NCBI GenBank assembly: GCA_050943935.1
Contig: JBMNQC010000011.1
Location: forward strand, 4,379-68,378
Source of the DNA: Heteroscillospira sp050943935
Lineage (GTDB): Bacteria > Bacillota > Clostridia > Oscillospirales > Oscillospiraceae
DNA length: 64,000 nucleotides
Direction: 5' to 3'
Shown here: positions 42,110-50,057 of the stretch, in pieces
Numbering within the stretch: position 1 is the first letter of the stretch
How the letters are laid out: every line of letters begins with the position of its first letter
Notes under the pieces: model-generated
Databases searched by the model: none
The model's input: only the letters and a program-made list of their open reading frames with translations
Told to the model about the DNA's origin: nothing
Made by a program: the position numbers and the translations under genes

Positions 42110-42673
42110 TCATTCCCCGTCGGGCAGCTCCACTATGCGGGGAGTTACGCCCAGGGCGGGGAGGATGCGCTCCATGAGGTCGGCGGTGCGTATCTTCAGG
42201 GAACTGGTGCTTATGCAGGGGTGGCAGCCGATGTAAGGCTCACGCAGAACATCCGCGTCTATAACAAGCTGCACCTGATGCCCGGTGTCGTTTAAAAGTC
42301 CCAGCACGGTGACGGAGCCGGGCTGCAGGCCCAGAAGCCGCTCCATATTCTCCGCGGAGGCGAAGCTCAGCCGGGAAACTCCCAGGATTTTGGATACCGT
42401 TCCCGTGCGGAAGCTCTTGTGTCCAGGCATCATCAGCAGATAAAACTGAGTTGCCTGCCGGTTGCAGAGAAACAGGTTCTTGCATACGTGAACATCCAGA
42501 AGCTTCTCAATGGCGGCGCAGGCCTCTATGGTGTCTGTGTGCTCATGGTCGGCGCGGAGATATTCTATGCCAAGAGAGCTGAGAAAGGCGTAGGCGCGCT
42601 TCTCTGCGTCAATGCGGTTTTCCGCGTCCGCGGGAGCGCCGGTGTATATTTGGGGGTCGAGTTTAAGGCTCAT
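42110..42673 (-). CDS. Prolyl-tRNA editing protein (ProX/YbaK-like deacylase)
   Basis: A 187-residue free-standing editing domain that removes wrongly attached alanine or similar from tRNA-Pro. The YbaK fold is visible: an N-terminal AYAFLSSLGIEYLRADHEHTDTI start, the K-N-L-F-L-C-N segment (about 65-71), FRTGTVSKILGVSRLSFAS and LLGLQPGSVTVLGLLND, then the conserved late GCHPCIST-S. The spacing matches the ProX group. ATG 42673 follows AAAGGAGAA; the longer frame to 42844 has none. Confidence 0.88.
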   Translation of the reverse strand: MSLKLDPQIYTGAPADAENRIDAEKRAYAFLSSLGIEYLRADHEHTDTIEACAAIEKLLDVHVCKNLFLCNRQATQFYLLMMPGHKSFRTGTVSKILGVSRLSFASAENMERLLGLQPGSVTVLGLLNDTGHQVQLVIDADVLREPYIGCHPCISTSSLKIRTADLMERILPALGVTPRIVELPDGE

Positions 42674-42743
42674 TGGAATTCTCCTTTGTTTAATGACAAG
42701 ACATTTTAGCATAAATATCCCAAAAGTAAAAGCGCTGTGCAGG

Positions 42744-42772
42744 TTGTTTTTTCTCTCAGAAAATGGTATAAT
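42744..42772 (+). promoter_or_regulatory. Promoter of the cytidylate-kinase-like gene
   Basis: TTGTTT (42744-42749), 17-base spacer, TATAAT (42767-42772). Confidence 0.65.
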
Positions 42773-42821
42773 GAAAAAATAAAAAGAGCTTATTGGCCTT
42801 TTCGGAAAGGACGGTATAATT

Positions 42822-43433
42822 ATGAAGGATATCATTATCACCATCAGCAGAGAATATGGCTGCGGCGCCCGCGAGGTGGGCGAAAAGCTGGCAAAGCGCC
42901 TGGGAATTCCGTATTACGACAAGCATCTGGTGGAGATGGCGGCACAGCGCAGCGGACTGACTCCTGAATTTATCGAAAAGACTGAGCAGCGCAATACCGG
43001 TGGCGTGTTCTACGGCGGTACGGCCATGAACAGCATGGGCGGCGTTATGAACGGAGGAACCTCCCTGGCAGACCAGGTGTATCTGGCTCAGTTTGGAACT
43101 ATCCGCGAGATAGCGGCCAAGGGCAGCTGCGTTATAGTCGGCCGCTGTGCCGACGCCATACTTAAAGACGATTACAAGTGCCTGAACATTTTCCTCCACG
43201 CCGATATGGAAAAGCGGGTGGAGCGGGCCGTTAAGGTCTACGGCGTTGACCCGGATAAGGCTGAGCGCGTGGTGCGCGACACGGATAAGGCCCGCGCCAA
43301 GCACTACAAATATTACAGCGACCGCAAATGGGGCGAGGCAGATAACTATGATATTACCATGAACATAAGCTCTTTCTCTATTGACGGAGCTGTGGATATA
43401 CTGGCCGACAGCATCCGCGCCATGAAAAAATAA
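42822..43433 (+). CDS. Cytidylate kinase-like family protein
   Basis: A 203-residue P-loop kinase-type protein of the cytidylate-kinase-2 family, common in Clostridia. It begins IIITISREYGCGAREVGEKLAKRLGIPYYDKHL, where a loose G-x-x-G-x-x replaces the usual GxxGxGKS loop. CVIVGRCADAIL lies in the middle and a lid-like RDTDKARAKHYKYYSDRKWG near 150. The true phosphate acceptor is not established. It has its own promoter and terminator. Confidence 0.85.
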   Translation: MKDIIITISREYGCGAREVGEKLAKRLGIPYYDKHLVEMAAQRSGLTPEFIEKTEQRNTGGVFYGGTAMNSMGGVMNGGTSLADQVYLAQFGTIREIAAKGSCVIVGRCADAILKDDYKCLNIFLHADMEKRVERAVKVYGVDPDKAERVVRDTDKARAKHYKYYSDRKWGEADNYDITMNISSFSIDGAVDILADSIRAMKK

Positions 43434-43436
43434 AGC

Positions 43437-43479
43437 AGTCCCCGGAACCGACATAAGAATCGGTTCCGGGGACTTTTTG
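43437..43479 (+). terminator. Terminator of the cytidylate-kinase-like gene
   Basis: Perfect 15-base arms AGTCCCCGGAACCGA/TCGGTTCCGGGGACT (43437-43451, 43460-43474) then TTTTT. Confidence 0.9.
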
Positions 43480-43554
43480 CTCTTGCGGCGCCCTTTCGCC
43501 CCTATGCGCATATGCGATGAAGTACAATGAATAAAAATATTTGCGGAGGGGTTT

Positions 43555-43965
43555 ATGAGAATGCGCGTTATGGCGTGGGTCATATTGCTGGCGCTCCTGT
43601 TAGCCTGTCCCGCTGAGGCCTGGTACAGCAGAGAGCTTGACTACATGGCGATAATGCTTCAGTCGGCCTGTGAGGCGGACTGGGAGACAGGGCAGTACGC
43701 TCAGTTTGCCCGGGATGCGAAAATAGACGATATGAGGCTTCATTATAAAAAAGTAAGCTATGAGGACCTGTATCTGCTGGCCTGCTTAATCAGCGCCGCT
43801 TCTGAAGCCGAGGGGCGGGAGCTGATGTCCGAAGTGGGGGACGGAACTGTGGCGGAAACGCTTTTTCAGCCGGGAGCGTGTCAGCTTGTGAGCACGGGTA
43901 TGTGCCCGGAGAAGGAGAGCGTTTTGGCGGCCAAGCGGCTGTTGGAGGAAAATAGTGAAGAATGA
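43555..43965 (+). CDS. Small secreted protein, weakly SleB/hydrolase_2-like
   Basis: A 136-residue protein with a clear signal peptide (residues 1-22, likely cut after AEA). The middle segment SYEDLYLLACLISAASEAEGRELM resembles the start of spore cortex hydrolase (SleB-type) domains, which carry L-A-x-x-I-x-x-E-A-x-G-E, but the catalytic Glu position reads Ser/Ala and the rest of the fold is missing. It may be a degenerate relative; this is weak. The last residues N-S-E-E and the stop codon are written in a family B repeat end (AATAGTGAAGAATGA). Confidence 0.6.
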   Translation: MRMRVMAWVILLALLLACPAEAWYSRELDYMAIMLQSACEADWETGQYAQFARDAKIDDMRLHYKKVSYEDLYLLACLISAASEAEGRELMSEVGDGTVAETLFQPGACQLVSTGMCPEKESVLAAKRLLEENSEE

Positions 43966-44040
43966 ATACTTGTGGTACGGACCGCGTCCTAAAGCTCTTT
44001 CCTCCCCTGTTAGGGGAGCGAAGCCTTTTGGAAGTGCGGC
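43951..44040. repeat. Repeat remnant: family B end plus family A-like stem
   Basis: AATAGTGAAGAATGAATA (43951-43968) matches the family B end and supplies the stop of the upstream gene. CCTCCCCTGTTAGGGGAGCG (44001-44020) resembles the first stem of family A. Confidence 0.5.
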
Positions 44041-44052
44041 GCCTGGAGGGAA

Positions 44053-44083
44053 GAAAAATACGGACTGCCCGCAGGCAGTCCGT
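44053..44083 (-). terminator. Terminator of the E2-like gene
   Basis: Minus strand: ten-base arms ACGGACTGCC/GGCAGTCCGT (44083-44060) followed by ATTTTTC. Confidence 0.85.
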
Positions 44084-44088
44084 GTGGT

Positions 44089-44973
44089 TCAGAAGATATC
44101 TTCCCTGACTTCCTCGGGAGGCAGCTCCAGCAGCTGGGGATTGCGCAGGAAGTATTTTATGTGCTTGAAGGCGTTGGCGTAATAGAAGCCGTCGCATATG
44201 CGTTCGTCCAGCACGGCGCAGAAATCCACGTATTTTCGCTCCTCCACGCGGCCCTCGCGGTTGACCTCCACGGCCCGGCGCCGGGCGCCGAAGGAGAGAA
44301 ACACCGGCAGATTGCCGAAGTTATATATATGGTGGTAAATTGGAGGTATGCCCAGAGAGCCCATGTCGGTGATTATCATTGAGCCGTGGAAGGGACTGGC
44401 CTCGACAACGGAGGCGGGCAGCTTGTCGTAGTAGTCCAGCAGATGCAGCAGCCGCACCGCTGCGCGCAGAGCAAAGCGGGGCAGACGCGTGAGAGAAGCG
44501 GCTATATCCTCCATGTCGTTGGTGCCGTCGTTGGCTTTTATCTCGTCTATTTTCTCGTTCATTTTGCGGTAGACGTCGAAAATAGTGTCGGTGGGCTCAA
44601 AATGTACCTTTATTGAAGCGTCGGGCGCTTCAGAGGTGAGCTCGCGTTTTACGGACATGACAACCTGTATGTCGCTGCGTGAGAAAATGCGCTGGCCGGA
44701 GACAAACCGGTTTACACCGGGACAGTAGGCCAGAGAGCGCACATATGCCGCAATGAAAAGATGCAGCATACCCATGCCGCGATAGCCCTCGCTGCGCTTC
44801 TGGCGCAGCCAGAGGTCTATATCTGTGACCTCCAGACTGTCGGAAAAACTGTTGCAGGCGTCGGAGCGCTGGCGCATTATAAAGGGCATGAAGCTGAATA
44901 CAGGGGCGAGGCTGCGAATAAGACGTCCGTCTCTGCGGTCGCCAATTCTTTTATTGTAGGTGAGATCTGCCAT
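44089..44973 (-). CDS. Stand-alone 2-oxoacid dehydrogenase E2 catalytic-domain-like protein
   Basis: A 294-residue protein resembling the CAT-type acyltransferase fold of E2 subunits, without lipoyl or subunit-binding domains. Recognisable parts are MGMLHLFIAAYVRSLAYCPGVNRF (about 67-90), GSMIITDMGSLGIPPIYHHIYNFGNLPVFLSFG and VLDERICDGFYYANAF (about 255-270). The usual active-site motif D-H-R-x-x-D-G reads D-E-R-I-C-D-G, so the catalytic His is Glu. It is therefore unlikely to be a normal acyltransferase. No E1 or E3 gene is near. Its role is unknown; an own terminator follows. Confidence 0.75.
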   Translation of the reverse strand: MADLTYNKRIGDRRDGRLIRSLAPVFSFMPFIMRQRSDACNSFSDSLEVTDIDLWLRQKRSEGYRGMGMLHLFIAAYVRSLAYCPGVNRFVSGQRIFSRSDIQVVMSVKRELTSEAPDASIKVHFEPTDTIFDVYRKMNEKIDEIKANDGTNDMEDIAASLTRLPRFALRAAVRLLHLLDYYDKLPASVVEASPFHGSMIITDMGSLGIPPIYHHIYNFGNLPVFLSFGARRRAVEVNREGRVEERKYVDFCAVLDERICDGFYYANAFKHIKYFLRNPQLLELPPEEVREDIF

Positions 44974-45199
44974 GTGGTCCTCCCGAATATTTACGATTCC
45001 TTTATGTGATTGCTACAACAGTATACATTCTATCATCAAATAAAACAAGCAGAAACCGCTGTTTTTTTAATGCGTGAGTGTGTAAAAAGGAAATTACGCA
45101 GGGCGCATCACATTGTAAAAAGCTACAATAGTTAAAATGTTGTCAAAATTTATTGTCAATTATTAGGCAATATTTTGGCTTAATAATTCTTAATTTTGG

Positions 45200-45228
45200 T
45201 TGAAATATAAAGAATCTCGGTTTATAAT
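45200..45228 (+). promoter_or_regulatory. Promoter of the V-type ATPase operon
   Basis: TTGAAA (45200-45205), 17-base spacer, perfect TATAAT (45223-45228), with A/T-rich DNA directly upstream (45100-45200) that may act as an UP element. The whole gap 44974-45320 is AT-rich and holds no other clear feature. Confidence 0.75.
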
Positions 45229-45320
45229 GACAACAAGGGTTTGTATTGTCTTTTTGCATAATGGAAAAAAGAAATGGCATAGAGATGCACCCGTCAGTTT
45301 GTGAAATAGGAGGTGTAGGG

Positions 45321-45635
45321 ATGTCTCTTGAAGCAATTAAGACCATCAGCGAGGCCGAGGAGCAGGCGAAAAATATACGTGCTCAGGCCGCGGCTGAGGC
45401 AAAGCGCATAGCAGGCGAGGCCGAGAGCGCCGGAAGGGCTGCCGTGGAGGCGGCGGAGAAAAAGGCTGCCGAGGAGCTGGCCGGACTGACGCAGAAGGCC
45501 GATGAAAAGGCTGTGGCCAGCGCCAAGACGCTTGCCGCGGAAAACGACAGGCAAAAGGCCGGGCTCCGCAGCAGGGCGGAGAAGCGTATGGATGATGCTG
45601 TCTCGCTAATTGTGGAAAGGATTGTGAACAGCTAA
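45321..45635 (+). CDS. V-type ATPase subunit H/G (peripheral stalk)
   Basis: A 104-residue, almost entirely helical, Ala/Glu/Lys-rich coiled-coil protein (AEEQAKNIRAQAAAEAKRIAGEAESAG...). This is the small partner of subunit E in the peripheral stalks of bacterial V/A-type ATPases (NtpF/AhaH type). ATG 45321 has AGGAGGTG upstream; the earlier in-frame start at 45246 is unsupported. It is the first gene of the nine-gene operon, and its TAATG overlaps subunit I. Confidence 0.85.
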   Translation: MSLEAIKTISEAEEQAKNIRAQAAAEAKRIAGEAESAGRAAVEAAEKKAAEELAGLTQKADEKAVASAKTLAAENDRQKAGLRSRAEKRMDDAVSLIVERIVNS

Positions 45636-47551
45636 TGGCAATAGTAAAAATGAAAAAGCTGAGGCTGCTGGCGATCAAAACTCAGAGGGATGAGCTCCTG
45701 CGCAGGCTGCAGCTGCTTGGCTGCGTGCAGGTGTCGGAGCCGGAGAAGGCCGACGAACAGGTAAACCTCAGCCGCGAGAGCGGCGACGTTGCCGGACGCA
45801 GAGAGGAACATCGTGAGCTGAGTAATGCTCTGGCCCTTCTGGACAGATATGCCTCGGTAAAGGACGGAATGTTTGCACAGCGCCCCGAGGCGCCGTGCGC
45901 CACAATTATGGACAGCTCCGGCCGGGGAGAACAGCTTGCCCTGGCGCGGAAGATTATCGAGCTGGATGAGAGCATAAAGCGCATTGCCGCCCGGGAAATG
46001 GATAAGCAGAACGCCATAGACGCCCTGCAGCCCTGGCTGAGCATGGAGCTGCCCCTCGATTACAGGGGCACGAAAAATACCGGCGCGCTCTTCGGCAGTG
46101 TTCCCGCCGCCGTGGAGTTGAATGCCATGAAAAGCGAGCTTGCGGAGAAATGCCCCTGCAGCGCCCTGTATGAAATATCCTCCGACAGGGAACAGCACTA
46201 CGTGCTGGTCCTGTTCCACGAATCCGAGAGGGCGGAGCTCACCGAGCTGCTGCGCTCTTTCTGGTTCTCGGCAATGGCGCTCACCGGCACTCCCGGCACA
46301 GCAAGGGAAAACGCCGACAGAGCAAAGGCCGAGCTGAAAAGCCTTAAAGAGGAGCGCGAGCGTCAGGCAGGCGCGATAGCCGCTGAAAAGCCAAACCGGG
46401 ATACTCTGAAGCTGGCCATAGACAGCGCGGCCGCGGATATAGCCCGGGCGGAGGCGGCGGAAAAGCTCCTGAGCACACGCAGCACCGTGGTGCTGGAGGG
46501 CTGGATACCCGCCGGAGCGGAAGCAAAGCTGGAGGGCGAGCTGAAGGATTTCGACTGCGCCTGGGAGACGGAGGAGCCGGACCCGGAAAAGCCGGAGGAG
46601 GTGCCCGTCAAGCTGCGCAGCAATCCGCTGACGGAGCCCATGAACGTGCTTACGGAGATGTACAGTCTCCCGGCGTACAACGGCGTGGACCCCAACCCGC
46701 TGATGCTGCCCTTCTTCCCCCTGTATTTCGGCATAATGTTCGCCGACATGGGCTACGGCCTGCTGCTGGTGCTGGCCGGCCTGTTCATGAAGCTCAAGCT
46801 GAAGCCCCGGGGCGCCATGAAGCACTTCTCCGGCCTTATGCTGGAGGGCGGAATAATGGCCTTCATCTTCGGCGCTCTCACCGGCGGCTTCTTCGGCGAC
46901 TCCCTCACATGGATAGCGGGCTTCATGGGCAAGGAATTCGCCCTGCCCGTGCTCATCGACCCCATGAACGACACCACGGCCATACTTGTGGCGTCCCTGG
47001 TGCTGGGCATGATACAGCTGCTCACGGGCGTGCTGGTAAACGGCTGGCTTCTGCTCAGGGACGGCAAAAAGGCCGACGCTTTCTGGGCGGTGGCGCCCGT
47101 GCTGGTTATATTCGGCGGCCTGGGCCTGGGCGTGGCGGGCATTACATGGCTGGCGGCCATAGCCGGCGCCGTCATGGTGGTGTATGCCGAGGGCAGAGCC
47201 AGCGGCTCCATAGGCGGAAAGATAGGCAGCGGCCTCTACGGCCTGTATAACTTCGCCAGCGGCTGGTTCGGCGATATCCTGTCCTACAGCCGTCTGATGG
47301 CGCTCATGCTGGCAGGCTCCGTTGTGGCACAGGTCTTTAACTCTCTGGGAGCCATGGGAGGGCCCCTGCTGTTCGCGGTGGTGTTCCTGGTGGGACACGG
47401 CCTGAACATAGCCCTTAACCTAATAGGCTGCTTCGTACACGCGCTTCGTCTCCAGTATCTGGAGTATTTTGGCAAATTCTATCGGGAGGGCGGAAAGCCT
47501 TTCAGCCCTCTGACAATAAAAACAAAATATGTAGACATCAAGGAGGATTAA
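45635..47551 (+). CDS. ntpI: V-type ATPase subunit I (membrane a-subunit)
   Basis: A 638-residue protein that forms the ion half-channels and contacts the rotor. The N-terminal half (about 1-330) is cytosolic, with two coiled coils (LDRYASVKDG...; ERERQAGAIAAEK). The C-terminal half has about eight helices, beginning MLPFFPLYFGIMFADMGYGLLL (about 351-372), then GAMKHFSGLMLEGGIMAFIFGALTGGFFG and NLIGCFVHALRLQYLEYFGKFYREGGKPF near the end, including the essential Arg in HALRLQYLE. Confidence 0.95.
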   Translation: MAIVKMKKLRLLAIKTQRDELLRRLQLLGCVQVSEPEKADEQVNLSRESGDVAGRREEHRELSNALALLDRYASVKDGMFAQRPEAPCATIMDSSGRGEQLALARKIIELDESIKRIAAREMDKQNAIDALQPWLSMELPLDYRGTKNTGALFGSVPAAVELNAMKSELAEKCPCSALYEISSDREQHYVLVLFHESERAELTELLRSFWFSAMALTGTPGTARENADRAKAELKSLKEERERQAGAIAAEKPNRDTLKLAIDSAAADIARAEAAEKLLSTRSTVVLEGWIPAGAEAKLEGELKDFDCAWETEEPDPEKPEEVPVKLRSNPLTEPMNVLTEMYSLPAYNGVDPNPLMLPFFPLYFGIMFADMGYGLLLVLAGLFMKLKLKPRGAMKHFSGLMLEGGIMAFIFGALTGGFFGDSLTWIAGFMGKEFALPVLIDPMNDTTAILVASLVLGMIQLLTGVLVNGWLLLRDGKKADAFWAVAPVLVIFGGLGLGVAGITWLAAIAGAVMVVYAEGRASGSIGGKIGSGLYGLYNFASGWFGDILSYSRLMALMLAGSVVAQVFNSLGAMGGPLLFAVVFLVGHGLNIALNLIGCFVHALRLQYLEYFGKFYREGGKPFSPLTIKTKYVDIKED

Positions 47552-47554
47552 CAA

Positions 47555-48040
47555 ATGAGTTTCTTTGCTGATTTTGGCGGTATGGCCATAGGTTTCCTGG
47601 GCGCCGGTCTTGCGGCGGCCCTGTGCTGCGCGGGTTCCGCCCGCGGCTGCGGTATCGCAGGTGAGGCCGGTACCGGCCTGCTGAGCGAGGACCCCTCTGC
47701 TTTCTACAAGGTCATGATAATTCAGGTCATCCCCGGCACCCAGGGCCTGTACGGCTTCGTGGTGTGGTTCCTGGCCATTAACTTTATGACCGCGGCCATG
47801 GCGGCAAACGGCGGCGCGCTCTCCGTTGAGCAGGGCCTCCAGTACGCCTGCGCCTGCCTGCCCATGGCAATAGGCGGCGGCATCTCCGCTCCCGCACAGG
47901 GCAGAGTTGCGGCAGGCACCATAAACCTGCTGGCCAAGCGCCCCAACGACTGGTTCAAGGGCATCATGCTCTGCGTTGTTGTTGAGTTCTACGCCATCCT
48001 CTCCCTGCTGGCTTCCTTCATCATGCTGACCAGAATTTAA
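47555..48040 (+). CDS. ntpK: V-type ATPase subunit K (rotor proteolipid), sodium-type site
   Basis: A 161-residue four-helix proteolipid made of two repeated hairpins, the 16-kDa form that makes the K ring. The ion-binding pattern of the Enterococcus hirae sodium pump is present: Thr62-Gln63 and Tyr66 in PGTQGLYGF, Gln115 in APAQGR and the carrier Glu144 in VVVEFYAIL. Only the second hairpin carries the acidic residue, as in NtpK. Helix 1 is unusually cysteine-rich (LCCAGSARGCG). The ring rotates as ions pass subunit I. Confidence 0.95.
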   Translation: MSFFADFGGMAIGFLGAGLAAALCCAGSARGCGIAGEAGTGLLSEDPSAFYKVMIIQVIPGTQGLYGFVVWFLAINFMTAAMAANGGALSVEQGLQYACACLPMAIGGGISAPAQGRVAAGTINLLAKRPNDWFKGIMLCVVVEFYAILSLLASFIMLTRI

Positions 48041-48065
48041 GTCTGGTCTCATAAGGACTGATAAT

Positions 48066-48650
48066 ATGAACGGTATTGAAAAAATTACCGCCCGTATCCT
48101 GGCTGACGCCCAGACCGAGGCCGACGCCGTAAAGGCCGAGGCCGAAGCCCGGTGCGCGCAGATACGCGGTGAATACGACAAGAAAGCCCAGGAGGAATAC
48201 TGGCGCCTTGTCCGCTCCGGCGTGGCCGACTGCGAGGCGAGGGTGCAGCGTCTGGGCAGGACTGCCGAGATGGAGGCGAAGAAAAACCTCCTGGCCCTGA
48301 AGCAGGAGCTGGTCTCCGCCGCCTTTGACCAGGCTGTGGAGCAGGTGCGCGCCATGCCTCAGGAGCAGTATGTGGAATTCCTGGCCCGTCTGGCTGCCAA
48401 GGCGTCTGACAGTAAAGGCGAGGAGCTGGTTATGGCTCCACGGGACGCCGGACTGGGCGAGGCGGTGGCCGAAAGTGCGAACGAGCTTCTCGGCGGCGGA
48501 AAGCTCCGTTATGACGGGGCGACCCGGGAGATGCTGGGCGGCGTGGTCCTGCGCGACGGCGACATAGAGATAAACTGCAGCATAGAGACCCTGGTGGCCC
48601 AGTATCGCTACGAGCTGGCCTCCCAGGTGGCTGAGGTCCTGTTCGGCTGA
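48066..48650 (+). CDS. ntpE: V-type ATPase subunit E (peripheral stalk)
   Basis: A 194-residue stalk protein. The N-terminal 110 residues form a charged helix (ARILADAQTEADAVKAEAEARCAQIRG) that pairs with subunit H/G. The C-terminal globular head (GGKLRYDGATREMLGGVVLRDGDIEINCSIETLVAQYR) binds the top of the catalytic head and is the recognisable family part. It lies between K and C in the usual order. Confidence 0.9.
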   Translation: MNGIEKITARILADAQTEADAVKAEAEARCAQIRGEYDKKAQEEYWRLVRSGVADCEARVQRLGRTAEMEAKKNLLALKQELVSAAFDQAVEQVRAMPQEQYVEFLARLAAKASDSKGEELVMAPRDAGLGEAVAESANELLGGGKLRYDGATREMLGGVVLRDGDIEINCSIETLVAQYRYELASQVAEVLFG

Positions 48651-48711
48651 AAGCATTAACCATTGCCTGGGCGGTAAAAAGGGCCGCCCGGCATGACAAG
48701 GAGGTATTAGC

Positions 48712-49713
48712 TTGTCAGACAAGAAGATAACAGATCAGGATTATCTGTTCCTGTCGGCAATGGTCAAGGCCAGAGAGTCGAAGATGCTCACCACCGAGAC
48801 ATACGAGCGTATGCTCTCGGCTCAGAGCTATGAGGATGCGGCAAAGATACTGGTGGACTGCGGCTATGAGGATATGTCACGCATGAGCTCCGCTCAGGTG
48901 GAGAAGGCTCTCAACGACCGCCGCGCCGCGATTTTTGCCGACATTGCCGCCAGGGCGCCCGAAAAGGGCGCCGCCGAGGCTTTCATGCTCAAATACGACT
49001 ATCACAACGCCAAGGTTATACTGAAGTCCAGAGCGGAGGGCGTCTCCGGCGAGCATATGCTCTCCGAATCCGGACGGGTATCCCCGAAGGTGATGGCCGA
49101 GGCCTATGACAACGACGATTACAGATTCCTTCCGGGACTGCTGGGCTCCGCAATGGCGGAGGCCAGAGGAATACTGGCCCGTACCAACAATCCTCAGCTT
49201 GCGGATTTCTGCCTTGACCGGGCGTATTTCGCGGAGCTGGGCGCCCTGGCAAAAAACATGGGCGGCAGCTTTCTGGAGAAGTACGCCGCCGTGCTGGTGG
49301 ACGGGGCGAATATGCGCGCCGCCGTGCGCACCGTGCGCATGGGACGTGGAATAGAGTTTATGAAGACCGCTATGGTCGAGGGCGGCAGCGCTTCGCCCGA
49401 GCGGGTCATGGCCGCCGCCGTGAACGAAAACCTCACTGAGCTTTATGACGGCACGGTGTATGCCGGGGCCGCGAAGCTGGGAGACGAGGCTGCCAAGGGC
49501 GGCGCCCTCACGGCCTTTGAGATGGCCTGCGACAACGCCGTAACGGCCTTTCTCAAATCGGCCAAGCTGGTGAGCTTCGGGGACGCGCCGGTAATAGCCT
49601 ATCTGGCCGCGGTGGAAAACGAGTGCACCAACCTGCGCATGGTGCTCACCGGCCGGCTGGCGGGTATCGCGCCTGAGAATATCAGGGAAAGACTGAGGAA
49701 GAGCTATGCATAA
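48712..49713 (+). CDS. ntpC: V-type ATPase subunit C (central axle-to-rotor connector)
   Basis: A 333-residue helical protein that couples the central stalk to the K ring (like yeast subunit d). It reads YLFLSAMVKARESKMLTTETYERML at the start and ends EGARMVLTGRLAG-type (ENECTNLRMVLTGRLAGI...RERLRKSYA). The start is TTG at 48712 with GGAGG eight bases upstream. The end overlaps subunit F by eight bases. Confidence 0.9.
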   Translation: MSDKKITDQDYLFLSAMVKARESKMLTTETYERMLSAQSYEDAAKILVDCGYEDMSRMSSAQVEKALNDRRAAIFADIAARAPEKGAAEAFMLKYDYHNAKVILKSRAEGVSGEHMLSESGRVSPKVMAEAYDNDDYRFLPGLLGSAMAEARGILARTNNPQLADFCLDRAYFAELGALAKNMGGSFLEKYAAVLVDGANMRAAVRTVRMGRGIEFMKTAMVEGGSASPERVMAAAVNENLTELYDGTVYAGAAKLGDEAAKGGALTAFEMACDNAVTAFLKSAKLVSFGDAPVIAYLAAVENECTNLRMVLTGRLAGIAPENIRERLRKSYA

Positions 49714-50017
49714 GATTGCGGTTCTCGGCTCCAGAGAGACGGTTATGGGCTTCAAGGCTCTGGGGCTGGAGGTATTTCCGGCTGAGACCGGCGATGAAGC
49801 CAGACAGATATTCAAAACACTTACGCACACAGGCGGGGGCTACGCCATCATATATGTGGAGGAAAACCTGGCTCTTGAGCTCAGCCACGAGATAGATAAG
49901 CTGAAGGATCTCCCCACACCGGCGGTCATCCTCATACCCGGACGGGGCGGCAGCCTCGGACTGGGAAAGAAAGCCCTTGCCGCCGCAGTGGAGCGCGCCG
50001 TGGGCAGCGCCATATAG
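49706..50017 (+). CDS. ntpG: V-type ATPase subunit F (central stalk)
   Basis: A 103-residue Rossmann-like small subunit attached to the D axle. Typical pattern: KIAVLGSRETVMGFKALGLEVFP at the start and YAIIYVEENLALEL in the middle, with AVILIPGRGGSLGLG before a C-terminal helix. It regulates rotation in related enzymes. It lies 40 bases before subunit A. Confidence 0.92.
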   Translation: MHKIAVLGSRETVMGFKALGLEVFPAETGDEARQIFKTLTHTGGGYAIIYVEENLALELSHEIDKLKDLPTPAVILIPGRGGSLGLGKKALAAAVERAVGSAI

Positions 50018-50057
50018 CAGCGGCAACACACGACTTCTCATGAAGGAAGGTAAGTAA

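Noticed and set aside
45632..47398. 588-codon minus-strand frame
   Set aside because: Shadow of ATPase subunit I.
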